Assembly: GCA_948567375.1 (NCBI GenBank)
Contig: OX419758.1
Location: forward strand, 29,889,001-29,953,000
Reading direction: 5' to 3'
DNA from: Lunularia cruciata
Lineage: Eukaryota; Streptophyta; Marchantiopsida; Lunulariales; Lunulariaceae
DNA: 64,000 nt
Part shown: one piece after another, positions 43,917 through 54,530 of the stretch
Layout of the letters: each line of letters starts with the position of its first letter
Position numbering within the stretch: position 1 is the first letter of the stretch
Position numbers and translations under genes: made by a program
Notes under the pieces: model-generated
What the model was told of the DNA's origin: nothing
Database searches by the model: none
Seen by the model: the letters and a program-made list of their open reading frames with translations, nothing else

Positions 43917-44213
43917 TGTGTGCCGGCCTGTATCTCACTCAGGATGAACCTCTTATGGTTATTACAGTAACGTACCATGGACTCATAAGGCAAGGAACCC
44001 CAACTCCATCATAATCTTCCAAGGCTAACACTCCAAGACTCAAGTCATTGCTCACTAGAGAACTCAATGAGAGAGGGATAGTTGCAAATGAAAGGATGAT
44101 GAGTACATCCTCACCCCTACTTTATAAACTTGTGAAATAACTCTATATCAAAGTTACTAATTAATGGAGTGACTCAAAGTTAGTAGGCTAAAAGTCAAAA
44201 AAGTCAAGAAGTG
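43917..44213 (-). repeat. A4 5' LTR, outer part deleted
   Basis: This is the complement of the 3' ~300 bases of a family A LTR, from the TGTGCCGGCC end. It stops at 'aagtcaagaag' and passes straight into pre-gag sequence of A5 ('tggcgtaggtttgtggatcc'). Short similarity (aagtag/aagtgg) at the joint suggests illegitimate recombination. Confidence 0.8.
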
Positions 44214-45212
44214 GCGTAGGTTTGTGGATCCTCTCAACACTCTCTTCAAATTCTATTGTAAACTCTCCTTTCCTCAAATCCATGCTTAAAATCACCTCAA
44301 ACCCTTTGGGAACCTTGCATAGTCTCAATTTCCACTCTTGATGACACTCCATGTTCCCAAGATGAATCTAAACACTCAAACATGCTTTGTGTTGCTCTCA
44401 AACTCCTCATGCATGAGATCTCAACTCTGTAGAAATGACCCTTCCTCACAATTTAACTCAAATCTCTCAATTTGTATATGACAGTCCTTTGAAATTTTTC
44501 ACACTTGATCACAACTCCAAGGCGTCCCTCCCTGCAAAATTTTAAATCTTTTCATTGAGTCATTTAGCCTAGACATCTTTCTATTCAGCACACATATTTC
44601 AGATTTGGTTTGAAAACCACTCCCCCTCACTTAAAAAACTCATAACTCCCTACTCAAGAATGATCTCTCTCTAATTTTTAACTCAGCAGGTAGGATATAA
44701 TGTATTTAATTTTCTTGGAAAGTTTCACAACAATCAACTGAAAAATGAAGAAATGGAAGACTCTGTACAATTTTCCAAAGAACATGCAATTGCGGGAGCA
44801 GTTTACCTTATCAACTTTCAAAATTTCTAGCCCAATACGCGTAATAGCTCTCACAATAATTTCAAGTGTGCTAACTAAAAGACAACCCAAGCTATCATGT
44901 GTAGAAATTTCAAATCCAGATCTCAAACTTCAGATTTTGCCCAAAATCACCTTAATTTCCAAAATCTGCAATCCACCTCACACAATCTCACCAAATCCTC
45001 TCATGTGTACAAGATGTACAAAATCACTTCAAAGACATCAAAATGAACTATAGGGTTAACAAATGGATCTTGGTTCTCTAACATAAGTTCAGCCCTCTCC
45101 TCTCCTAATGTTCTCTCCAAGTGAACTCTCATAACCTCCTTCTGTCTAATGTAGAATTGAACATGGAATATTATCTTGTCTTCTAGAGAGGTCCCGGCAA
45201 TGGAACCAAAAA
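44214..45212 (-). mobile_element. A5 remnant: family A leader and start of pre-gag region
   Basis: The minus-strand leader of a further family A copy runs from the primer site (45190-45208, the best preserved tRNA-Asp-like site) into the pre-gag region at about 44214-44590, where it is cut off. It preserves the empty site for A3 (aagaatgatctctctctaat near 44660). There is no gag or pol: the rest was lost in the fusion with A4's LTR. Confidence 0.8.
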
Positions 45213-45902
45213 TGTGAGCTGGCCTATCTCTCACTCAAGATGAACCTCTTATGGCTATTATGGTAGCGCACCATGGACTAAGAATGCAAGGAATCCCAAC
45301 TCTATCATACTCCTCCAAGGCTAACACTCCAAGACTCAACACATTGCTCACTAGAGAACTCAATGAGAGAGATAGTTGCAAATGAAAGGATGATGAGTAC
45401 CTCCTCACCCCTTGTTTATATACTTGTGAAATAGTTACGTACCAAAGTTACTAATTACCGCACTAACTCAAGTTACTAGACTAAAAGTCAAGTAAAGTCA
45501 AAAAGTAGAAAGGAATATCCATTCACATGGGCATATTCCCCTAAGCATGTGGTCTTATCTTGACCCAACCACTAAGTCAAGGATTCCTTCACATGGGCTA
45601 TCCTTGGACTAAAGAAGAATCCAAAACAAAAAGGCTTGCGGGCCCAGGAGTTCTCAATTCTTTCCTCAAAGCCAAACACCTAGGAATAATACCAAGTCAA
45701 CACATTAGAATCCAAAATAGTGGTGCTCATCTTTTCCATCTCCTCTAAAGTAAGGTCCCCTCTATCTTAGCTATGACTAACTCTAGCTAATTATGACTAA
45801 TGTGGAACCATCCTTTATCTCTATATAAATAATATCTCTCAAGTACTTGTTATACCAAGCTAAATATCACAATACCACACACATGCACAAATGGGCGTTA
45901 GA
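45213..45902 (-). repeat. A5 5' LTR
   Basis: Complement of a complete family A LTR of about 690 bp, from TGTGAGCTGG at 45213 to the complement of a decayed TGTAACGCCC at about 45902. It abuts family G reverse transcriptase sequence on the right. Confidence 0.85.
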
Positions 45903-46560
45903 GACCCAAATACTCAACTTGCTCATAGAATAACCTACACTTCCCAAGGTGTTATTTGAGTCCATGAGATCTCAACCTCTCAAACACCTCCAAAAAATGT
46001 CTCTCATGCTCTTCCATAGTAGTGATATAGACCAAAATGTCATCAATATAGCACTTAGCAAAATCCAATCTAATTAGGATCCTATCCATGACCCTTTAGA
46101 ACTCGGCAAGTACTTTCTTTAACCCAAATGGTAAGAACCTCCACAACACATCCTTACCATGAAGATCAATAGCCCAAAATGTTTTCTTGGACTTATCCTC
46201 CTCCCTAATTGGCAACTGATGATATCTTGCTTGTAGATCCAAAATATTGAAGACCTTTGCATGCCCAATTGCATCAAAGATCTCCTCCGGTGTAGGTATG
46301 GCATACCAATGAATCCTAGTCTATTAGTTGATAGGATGGTAATTTCCACACCTTTGCTTATCTATATAGTTGCCATGCATATCCTTCTTGGTTGGCATCA
46401 CTCTAGTTGATGCATATTGTCCATGTGAAATCTCTACCAAACCAACCTCAAAAGGGTCTCTACTCCGGCTTTGAATCAATGCTCTCTCTTTGTTCCTATA
46501 TCAATAGGGACGTTGGAAAATTGGTGTATTGCTAGTCAACTCAATCTGAATATTGGGTTT
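45903..46560 (-). pseudogene. Family G reverse transcriptase, degraded
   Basis: Minus-strand frames give 'IHWYAIPTPEEIFDAIGHAK', 'VFNILDLQARYHQLPI', 'FWAIDLHGKDVLW', 'AKCYIDDILVYITTMEEHER' with the YIDD active site at about 46040-46051, and 'YEQVEYLGL' at the border. The first catalytic region reads DLQARYHQLP, as in many gypsy RTs. It is a different lineage from family A. RNase H is missing: the sequence stops where A5 begins, and the integrase part lies at 27.1-29.0 kb. Confidence 0.8.
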
Positions 46561-48300
46561 GTTTAGAGCACCTAAATCCTTCATATTGAAGGTAAAACGA
46601 CTCATGTAGCTCCTCAAGAACCTTCAAACTCTCCGTCTTTCCTCTCTTGTAAGCTTGGATCTAAGATATGGTTCCCGAGTATCTTATTTAACTATTGTAG
46701 GAGTGGAAGAAGTACTGACTGGTTGCTACACTTGGCCCTTAAAAGTAGTAGTGTCATGCTCCCACCACTAGAGGTCCTAACCTTAGTGTGAAAAAATCCC
46801 TTTGATCTTGTTGCAAGCTCCATACGTGCTTTAATTGCATCCCAAATAGACCAAGGATGTAATCTAAGTAGACCACGCTCACCTAGATGGACTCCAAGGA
46901 GACCACTCTCCCTGGTAGATATTGGCTATGTCCCAAGAATATCTTGTCCACTCAGTCCATCACCCCTATCATGTGCATGAATTGTCTAGATAGGCATAGA
47001 GCTCACAAGTGTCCAAGTGATGATGCCTATCAAGCACATCCTATGTTGCTCTGCCAAGCCAATGCTCATAATCCAAATCAAATAGCCTGATCTAACACCT
47101 AGTGCCTAGACACCTCTAACACTACTAGAATAGTGGTAATATCAATGCACAAACCCATCACCCACTCATCAACATTGGGCTCCACCAACTACTATAACTT
47201 TGAGTCCCAAACCAGTCCAAGACCTCTCTCTCAAAAAGCATGGGAGCCAAGGAAAATTGTAAGTGTGTGAAAAGCAGCTTGGGGCTGTCCAACTAGGTTC
47301 ACCACTACCATAGATGACCTATCAACCACTACCATAGTTAGAGAATGACATCCAACATCCAAGATGTCATCAATAGTCATGTGGTCTAGTCGTTGAATCT
47401 CATGTGTTGTAAAACCTCTCTAGGAAGGAGGTTTGTCCACCAAAGATGAAGATGATGAGCCTATGATCCCACTCTAGCTGCATCTAACAACACCTTAGGT
47501 CCCATCCAAGAATGGACTTGATGTGTACTCACCACCACCTAGGTGCAAGATCACCCATCAAAGAGGTGTTCTCCAAAATGTAAGCTAGAGAACTGACTAT
47601 TGAACTTGGAGATGTTGTAGAATACATAACATCTCCTAAAACACACCAAAATTGGGATCTTGAAGATCCAAACCTTGGCCAACACATGTACGTCCCTATC
47701 ATGGGCATCCAAAAATCACCAAATGAATGGGACCATGTCTCCCTAGATCCTAAACCCCCAATAAGAAAATGTCTATTGATAGGATCCTCTGGTAATCCTT
47801 GATTGATGGCGTTAGTAATACTTAGAATACCAATAGGCCAAGTGTGCAACATGATGTAGAGAGAATTGCCTAGCATTCTCATCTCTCTCCACATACAAGT
47901 ATCTTTATACTTGTATACCCACCTATAGTACCGCAACTAGTTCAGTGCTAATCCCACCAAACAACTCCAATAGGCATACTCCCTCTATTGGATATTGCCA
48001 AGCAATGAGTCTGGTATCCATAGGTGTCAAGGTAATTGACTCTGGAGGCAAATTCTCACACTTGTCTCCTAGTGGTACAAAGGCTCCAATCCAAGCATAT
48101 TACACCAACTAATCTACATGTTGATGCAATGCCTCCTCTAAACTCAACAATGGAACATCCAAGGTGGATGGAAAAATCCCACTCATACTCCAAATCCAAG
48201 TGATCTCCTTTGGTATTGGAGTGTTATCTACATGCGTGTTTCATTCCAATAAATCACCAGGCCAAGTAATAGAACCATTGAAAGTTGAAATTGATGTTGC
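46561..48300 (-). other. Family G spacer between protease and RT
   Basis: About 1.7 kb with scattered minus-strand open frames (for example 47529-47936, 135 residues rich in Trp, Met and Gly) that I cannot assign. The length is large for a PR-RT linker, so either an extra coding part or an unrecognised insertion is present. Confidence 0.4.
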
Positions 48301-49060
48301 CATGGTCCCAAACTATAGTGAGCCAAGACTACCACTACTAAAGTGTACTGGTAGGTGACATACTTGACCCTCACCTGATTGCCAACCAGGTCTAAAGAAG
48401 GTTGTCCCCTCCCAATAGTCAATACTAAAACCCATGGAGTATAACACTACTCCCCAACTAACACATCATATAACTCAACTATGGTTGCAATGGCCTAAGC
48501 TCTCACCATAGAGCTATCAATTGGATGATTGGGCTAAATTTGAACAACAAGCTCTCCACATGTGATGTTCTATGTAGATCCACTCCTTAGAGATGTATGG
48601 ATTTGAAATGGACACCTCTCCACATTGGTCTTTTGTAACTCCAGCCCAACAACTACAACCTTCCCCAACATAAAGAGCTATGCACCAGAGTCTAGTAAGA
48701 TCCTCTATGGTGTATAAACCTTCCCTAAAAGTCCCACCAAACAAAAATTCCCCTTCTAATTATCCAATAGGACAACCCCAAGTGTAAACCGTCATTGCTC
48801 AAAGGCCAGTTTAGTTGGTAACTCCTCCAATCTAACCATTGTTGCTTGCCATAAACCATTGGTCGCTGAGTGGATCCCATGCTCCTCAACCAAGTCAGCT
48901 CTACTATCAACCACCTCTACTCTAATAGTAGGAACCATATCATTCCTACTCTCACAAAGCATGGCAGCCAATTGAAACACTTGGGTTGGGTCAACTCCCA
49001 AGGTAAACATGTCACTAGTTGAGAATACTAGAAAGTGCATAATCAACTAGGCTGCCCCCA
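48301..49060 (-). pseudogene. Family G aspartic protease region
   Basis: In one minus-strand frame the complement of 48681-48692 encodes DSGA, preceded by ILL and followed by LFMLGKVVVV, 'LQKTNVERCPFQIHTSLR' and 'NITCGELVVQI'. This is the D-S-G active-site form, unlike the D-G-G of family A. An upstream frame at 48792-49046 (84 residues) probably links Gag to the protease. Stops break the frame. Confidence 0.6.
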
Positions 49061-50318
49061 ACATTGTGCTAGACTCAATTTTTATAGTAGCAAATGGTTG
49101 ACTATTAGTTAATTCATCATGCACCCCATCACCACCTACCACACCTACATTAGGACATCTAGGATCCATGGATGTCATTTTCAATACCTTAGAGAGCGTA
49201 AAAGACTAGGGAAGTCTAACTTGTCTACCAACCTCTCCTCTTTGTAAATCCAACTCCACTTATGCTCTTCTAGGCTCTGGAGCACCTATTACACTCCTAG
49301 TCACTATGGCAAATCCATCCACATGTGCTACTCTGCACATGAACTCTAAGACATCTCTATCACTCGCATATGAGGTGGAAGCCTCAACACTTGAATCAGA
49401 TCTCCTTTGAGCTATGGCTAAGCTAGCCAATCTCTGCCCCAATTGCTCAATCCAAGTAGCCATGGTTATATCATAAGTAAGGGCAAGTACTATACCTCTA
49501 TTAGGTGTGGATCCTCTACCACCACCTCTACCACCTTGTCCTACATGACCTGGAGCTCCTCTACCACCTTCCATAGTAGCTCTACTACTCTGTAACTCCG
49601 GGTGTAGGTCAAGCATTGGTCACTAGTATGACCAAATTTATGGCAATGCTCACATTGTCTCTATGCTAGATATGATGCACCAAAGGTATCAAGTTGGCTG
49701 CCTTGAGTGCACTCTCTCCTATGATGAGGTCCACCACAAGTCCAACAAGCAAGACCACCACTCACCAACTATTGCTGATCCAAAAATGAAGGTAAGGGTC
49801 TAGTTACAATAGGCCCTCCACTTGCTCCATTGGATCTAGGCTGTCCATCCTATCCTTAGAAACCAACATGGCATGGTGCACTTTGTTGCTCTTTGGAAGA
49901 GTAACAACTGTAGATGAGATCTCTCTACCAAATTCAGATGTCACCACTCTCTCCTCCACCATGTTGAGCTCAATACGCTCAACGAAACCAAAGACCACTG
50001 CCAAAGTAGGTGAAGTAGCTTGTAACAATGCAACATCACTGACTGTACATCACAACTCCTTGTCCAATATCCCATACCAAAACTAGATTGCTTGAGTCTC
50101 AATAACTCCCTGAGTAGAACTGATTAATTGTCTCATGCAAGTGTATGCCTTGCATAAGCTCTCTCCAGCCTTGCACTTGAACTCCTACAAGCTCCTTATG
50201 TTGTCAATCCGTACTCCTTGGTAGTTTTGCCTCAAACACTAGAAGAACTCCACCATGGGGTTAAACCTCAATACTAAACCACCTCCTATAGTAGTACCGC
50301 CACTTGTAGTAGTTGTAG
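49061..50318 (-). pseudogene. Family G Gag, C-terminal part with two zinc knuckles
   Basis: Minus-strand frames give 'VGTTTTTSGGTTIGGG' (a Thr/Gly linker) near 50280-50324, capsid sequence to about 49800, then two knuckle-like motifs: CWTCGGPHHRREC at about 49720-49760 and CEHCHKFGHTSDQC (CX2CX4HX4C) at about 49612-49655. A Gly/Arg-rich stretch 'GAPGHVGQGGRGGGRGST' follows at 49500-49560. The N-terminal part continues at 54044, beyond P1. Confidence 0.7.
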
Positions 50319-50810
50319 TGCCGACATTTTTTATTTTTTTGGGTTTGTTAGCATTTAAAGAAGAAGTAAGTAGATAGAGCCTAAAGAGTGCTAACTTGGG
50401 AAGAAATAAGAAGAAGCGGAAGTTTTAAGTAGAACCCAAAGTCAACCTTGGGTCAAGACCCAAAGACAAGAAGACTAAGATGAAGAAGGAGAGACTTTGT
50501 ATTGGGCGGCATGAGCGGATCCAAAGAACCTGTAACAAACTTCTTTGGAGTCTGTGCAATCAAGAAAGTACACGACAAGAAAGTAATGATCTTGGGATCA
50601 AGAACTTCTTGATAGTGATAGGAAACAACTTCACCAAATCAAAGACAGGAGAGAAGGAGCAACTGAAGAATGACTGATTGGTGCAGGACTATAAAATTAC
50701 AAGTGGTACAAGGAAGTAGAGCAATGTCCAGTCGCTACCCAGTTCCTATTCCAAGTCAACTAGAAGTAATGCAAATTGCAAAACCGTAGGAGGAAGAGTA
50801 GGTTAGGATC

Positions 50811-51066
50811 TTGGGAATGATCTTCCATAGGAAGAAGGTGAGGAAGCGCATGATGACCCCAAAAATGAGTAAGCAAAGTGCGGTGAGAGGGCTTGCAATT
50901 TTTAGATTAGAAGTAATAGCACGGATCAAAATCTTGAAGAGGCTTTGTGTCACATTCTTGGCCTGGAATTGGAACTTCAGTTTTCCAAGTTTCATGCTAG
51001 ATTGCAGCAAGCAATTGTAAGGATGGACCAAAGCACAAGGGAAAGAGAGGGAATCCCGCTTGATGG
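50811..51066 (+). pseudogene. P1 N-terminal segment with FLAWNW box
   Basis: Open 50811-51020: basic stretch 'HRKKVRKRMMTPKMSKQS', then 'FLAWNWNFSFPSFMLD'. The FL-x-WNW box recurs in P3 (EFLLWNWEAKD) and P4 (EFLLWNWDLSD), so it is probably the N-terminus of the same protein, now shifted out of frame with the main body that starts at 51067. Confidence 0.45.
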
Positions 51067-53277
51067 ATGGAGGCGGATTGGAGAGTAGTTTTGGGAAGAG
51101 AAGCAGGAGCGGTAGGAGGTACCACCTTCTATCGGAAGTGTGATGCTTCAGAAGAGATTGCCAAAGTGAGGAATTTGTTCAATCAACCTCGCACTAAGAA
51201 GGGGTATAAGGTGGATAGTTATAGAGACCTTGAGGGGAGAGGGATAGTAAGCGCAATGATGGCAATGTTCAAGCCAAAGCAAACCACCTATGTCATGATG
51301 CAACAGGCGGTGTTCTTTCACCAAATGTTTGCAGGAGAGGTAGTAGATTGGGTGAAATGTCTGCATCAAAGAGTGGGGCAGATGATTTTGGGGTGGAGAA
51401 TGGATATGCCACCACATTACTTTGTGCCATTTGTAGCACACTTTTATTTTGGGTTGAATTTGCTGACTTCAAAAGAACAAAATAGAATGCATTTGCACTT
51501 TCATCTGGATTTACGAAAGGAGGCCGATATAAATGAGCAATATTATATGGAGAGAGTGCGAGATGGGGATGAGTACTACAAGGAGAGTGGGAAGGAGAAA
51601 ATCATAGCAATTGACCTTCCAAGGGCAAGAAAGAGAGCCAAGCTTGAGAATTGTGTTGCAACAGTCTAGCTCCAGAAGGTTCCGAAGCTTAACTTAATGG
51701 CGGTGGTAGTAAAGACAAAGAGAGCTATGCCGGAAGTAGAAGAAGAGTCAGAAGGAGAGACGGGATCAAAGGAAGGAATGTCAAGAGAGGAAGAGGAGTT
51801 CATGCTACCAAGTGAAGAATCAAGTAGTGACAACAAAGGCAAAGCGGAGGTTCAGCAAATGCAATAGCCAATGATCGAGGCAGGAAAGCCGAGTCCTGAA
51901 GTTTTCATGCTTGAATGAGGGAGTGAGAAGAAGAAGGGAGAGGAAATCGTGGCACAACCCCGGACTGCCAAGGGTAAGAATGTGATAATTGCATCTAAAG
52001 TGGGGCCCAGTGAAGTTACTCTAGAAGGAGGAGAAAGTTCAGAAGAAGAAACTTTGAAGGTGCAAAGATTGCGACTTTGGGGCAAGGTGCAAGAGGTAGA
52101 GAGGTTTGAACCCAAGGGCCGAGCCGATGAAGCAAAGTGTGAAGGAGTGGACTATTTGTCTAATGTCATTTGTCCGTTGTTGAGGATGTTACAGCAGAAG
52201 AAGTAGGAGATGGTAAGTGCCAATCTTGAGGTGCCAGATGAATTGGCAATAGTCAAGACCAAGAGTGCGGAAACATTGTTGTTGCAAAGTAAGTTGACAA
52301 GGGTGGAGATGGAAGCCAAGGAACTTTGGGTTGAGGATGTTCATTGGAGTAAGCACTTTGAGGTGACAAGGGAGAAATTAGTAAAGAGTCATGAGGAGTC
52401 AAAGGAGATGACCGTGTTGGTTGCAAAGTTGAAAGGGGAAATTGCAGATGTGCGTGAAGAGTTCATTCATTCAAAAGCAATTACCATGGTGATGGAGCAA
52501 AAGTTGGAGAGTCTCAAGAAGAAGGCAGCGGAGAAAGATCAAGCATTGCAACGAGAGTTAGCAGAGCATAGTAGAGAAGAAGATTGGTTGCAAGGATTGG
52601 TGTGAGTAGAAGAAGAGCAAATCTTTGTGAATCGGAGGGAGAAGGAGGCATTGAAGGCTGAATTTGAAGACGAGCTTCATATGTATCGGAGTGAATTGGA
52701 GGAAGAAAGGAAGAAGGAGAAGCTTACAATTGTAGGAGAAGTTAATGAAGTAGAAGGAGTCATCAATGAAATCAAGGCTATGTTGAGCATAGAAGTTGAA
52801 TGTAAACTCAAAGAGGCAAGATTGCATGAGCTGAGGTTGTTAGTGCAAGAGACGTGCAAGAGGAAGGTGAAGGACATACAATTGGATAATCTATTAATTT
52901 GTCTGCTGGATTGTGTAGATAGGAAGATGTTAGAGGTAGATAGGAAGATGTTAGGAGACAAAGTGTGTCTCAGACTAGATCTTGTTCGAATGGAGTTGGC
53001 TAACATTTGTAGTGAAGTACAAGAAGTACAAAGACCCAAAGTAAGAGAGATAGGAGTGCATGTGTCTTTGGATTTGACATTTGACACTTTAGAGAAGAGT
53101 GGGTCAAGAGATAAAGATTTGGAATGATTACATGAGACCTCAATTGTAGTTTGTAGTGAAGAAATTATAGAAATATAAGAGTTAAGGGTAGAATTAGATA
53201 AACCCAAGGATGGTGAAATTATCAAGGGATCATTGGGGTTGAAAGCCAATGACGAGGTTGACATCGGATCAAAGTAG
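51067..53277 (+). pseudogene. P1 main coding region: unknown middle domain plus long coiled coil
   Basis: A single reading frame of about 736 codons runs with no frame shift. It is broken only by stops at 51667, 51865, 51916, 52204, 52603, 53125 and 53176. Residues 1-200 hold the conserved domain: 'EIAKVRNLFNQPRTKKGYKV', MMAMFKPKQTT, 'QQAVFFHQMFAGEVVDWVKC', 'PPHYFVPFVAHFYFGLNL'. Next is an acidic Glu/Ser-rich stretch, a basic stretch, and from about residue 385 a Glu/Lys/Leu heptad-like coiled coil ('LVAKLKGEIADVREEFIHSK', 'EDELHMYRSELEEERKK'). P2 and P3 share the domain. The pattern resembles the 'putative plant transposon protein' family (PF20167-like), but this is a guess from memory. The function is unknown. 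Confidence 0.55.
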
Positions 53278-54043
53278 TAGCAGTTTTGAGTTTTGAAAAG
53301 GCAAATATGAAGAGTTGCATTGTCAATTTGGATTTGTAGGTTTGTAGAGTTGTTATAGAATGGTATTTTTGTTAGAATTGTCGTTTGATTAACTATTTAA
53401 AGGTGCCATTCACAATCATATGTTGTTCAATGCTCATAATTTTAGAGAATAGATAAAGCAAAGTGTTGTGAAGCAGTGCTCGTTGTTTGAGCTTAATTCC
53501 AAGTATCAATGTTGTGTTTATGAGTGTGTAGAGGATTTTGAAGTGAAAATCAATGTGTTTGTTGCATGTTGGATTTTGCAACCTTGATCTTCATTTTGTG
53601 TGTTTGATCGTGAGTGAAGTGTAATCAAAGCAATGCCTTGATAGATCTGAGAGGAATTGTAGTGTTGGTAGTATTTTGCATTTGTGAGTGCAGCATGAAG
53701 TTGATGTGAAGCAATTTTGATCGAGGAAGTTGTGCCTTCAGTGGAAGGGTGGAATACAATTTTGAGGCAAATTTGTTTTGTAGTGAAGTGCCATTTTTGG
53801 GAGAGCCTGAATCATCACAATCAAGATTGTTTGGAAAGATTTGATGGAGTTGTGACTAAGAAGTGTGAATTTGTGATAAGACTGTGAATCAGTGCTTGTT
53901 ACTCTCTTCTGAGTGTGGTTTCTACCTGAGAGATTAAAGACGCAACCAAGAAGAACTACATTGTGACTTTGTATTTGGACATTTTTGACTCATATCTCTG
54001 TGGGAACAAACTTTACTTAGCTAATTACCACAAAAGTGATATT
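53278..54043 (+). other. P1 3' untranslated part
   Basis: About 770 bases with no conserved frame, ending at the right border of P1. It would be the 3' region of the P1 transcript. Confidence 0.4.
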
Positions 54044-54530
54044 TGCCGAGTTGTCATAGCAACACCATCCCCAAGAGTAGCATCCCCAAAAGATCCACCA
54101 ATGCTACTAGAGCTAGAACTCTTGGGTATAGCCAATCTACCCAAAAGACCAAGAATGAAGTGATGGAGACATACTTTAGAGACCAATACTATCTCTCTAG
54201 CTCAATCTCCTCCAAATGAGCCCTCTTGAACTCATGGTACTTGTCCATCAGTGGACCCTCTAAGTGTTGAAACAACCCTTCCACGCCATGAAGGGTGTGA
54301 ACAAAGTCGGGTTCCGCATCTATTGCAATTCACACCAACTATCAAACTCCTAGATAAAGTCATATAACTCAATGGTATCCACTATACTAGAGTAACGCCG
54401 GGGGCCTTTGAAGGCCACATAAATCTTGCCATGTCCCACAACAATGGTGTGGACATAGCAAGTGCACTTCCAACTAAATCAACTCTTGCATCAAACTCCA
54501 ACTCAAAGTCAATCTCCTCCCTCATTGAGA
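54044..54530 (-). pseudogene. Family G Gag, N-terminal part
   Basis: Minus-strand frames give a start-like MREEIDFELEFDARVDL (near 54480-54525), 'SALAMSTPLLWDMARFMW' (frame-broken), 'SYMTLSRSLIVGVNCN', and a Ser/Gly stretch 'IPKSSSSSSIGGSFGDATLG' near 54060-54130. It joins across P1 to the Thr/Gly linker at 50.3 kb. Confidence 0.55.

Larger units (their letters stand above)
29018..44213 (-). mobile_element. Ty3/gypsy element A4 (family A), split by A3
   Basis: On the minus strand: 5' LTR 43917-44213 (outer part lost), primer site 43894-43912, leader 43363-43916, then the A3 insertion, leader and pre-gag region 34767-35551, gag, PR, RT, RNaseH, IN, 3' LTR 29018-29704. The leader sequence on the two sides of A3 joins to match the uninterrupted A5 leader near 44650-44690. 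A4 is cut into family G sequence. Frames are broken, but long open stretches remain in RT, RNaseH and IN. Confidence 0.85.
50325..54043 (+). mobile_element. Family P insertion P1 in family G gag
   Basis: A 3.7-kb block interrupts family G gag. TGCCGA occurs on both sides (50319-50324 and 54044-54049), consistent with a target duplication. Ends are CATTTTTTATTTTTTTGGG on the left and ACAAAAGTGATATT on the right; loosely matching TTAGC-containing inverted ends are possible but weak. No LTRs, RT, integrase or transposase are seen. It carries one long plus-strand coding region (51067-53277). Confidence 0.55.

Noticed and set aside
543-45902. Family A as an endogenous pararetrovirus
   Set aside because: It has LTRs, target-site duplications and an integrase after RNase H, with no movement protein. 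That is Ty3/gypsy, not a caulimovirid.
52677-53264. Minus-strand open frame of 195 residues
   Set aside because: Antisense of the P1 coiled coil. Ser/Thr/Leu-rich translation is what Glu/Lys/Arg codons give when read backwards, and P2 supports the plus-strand sense.
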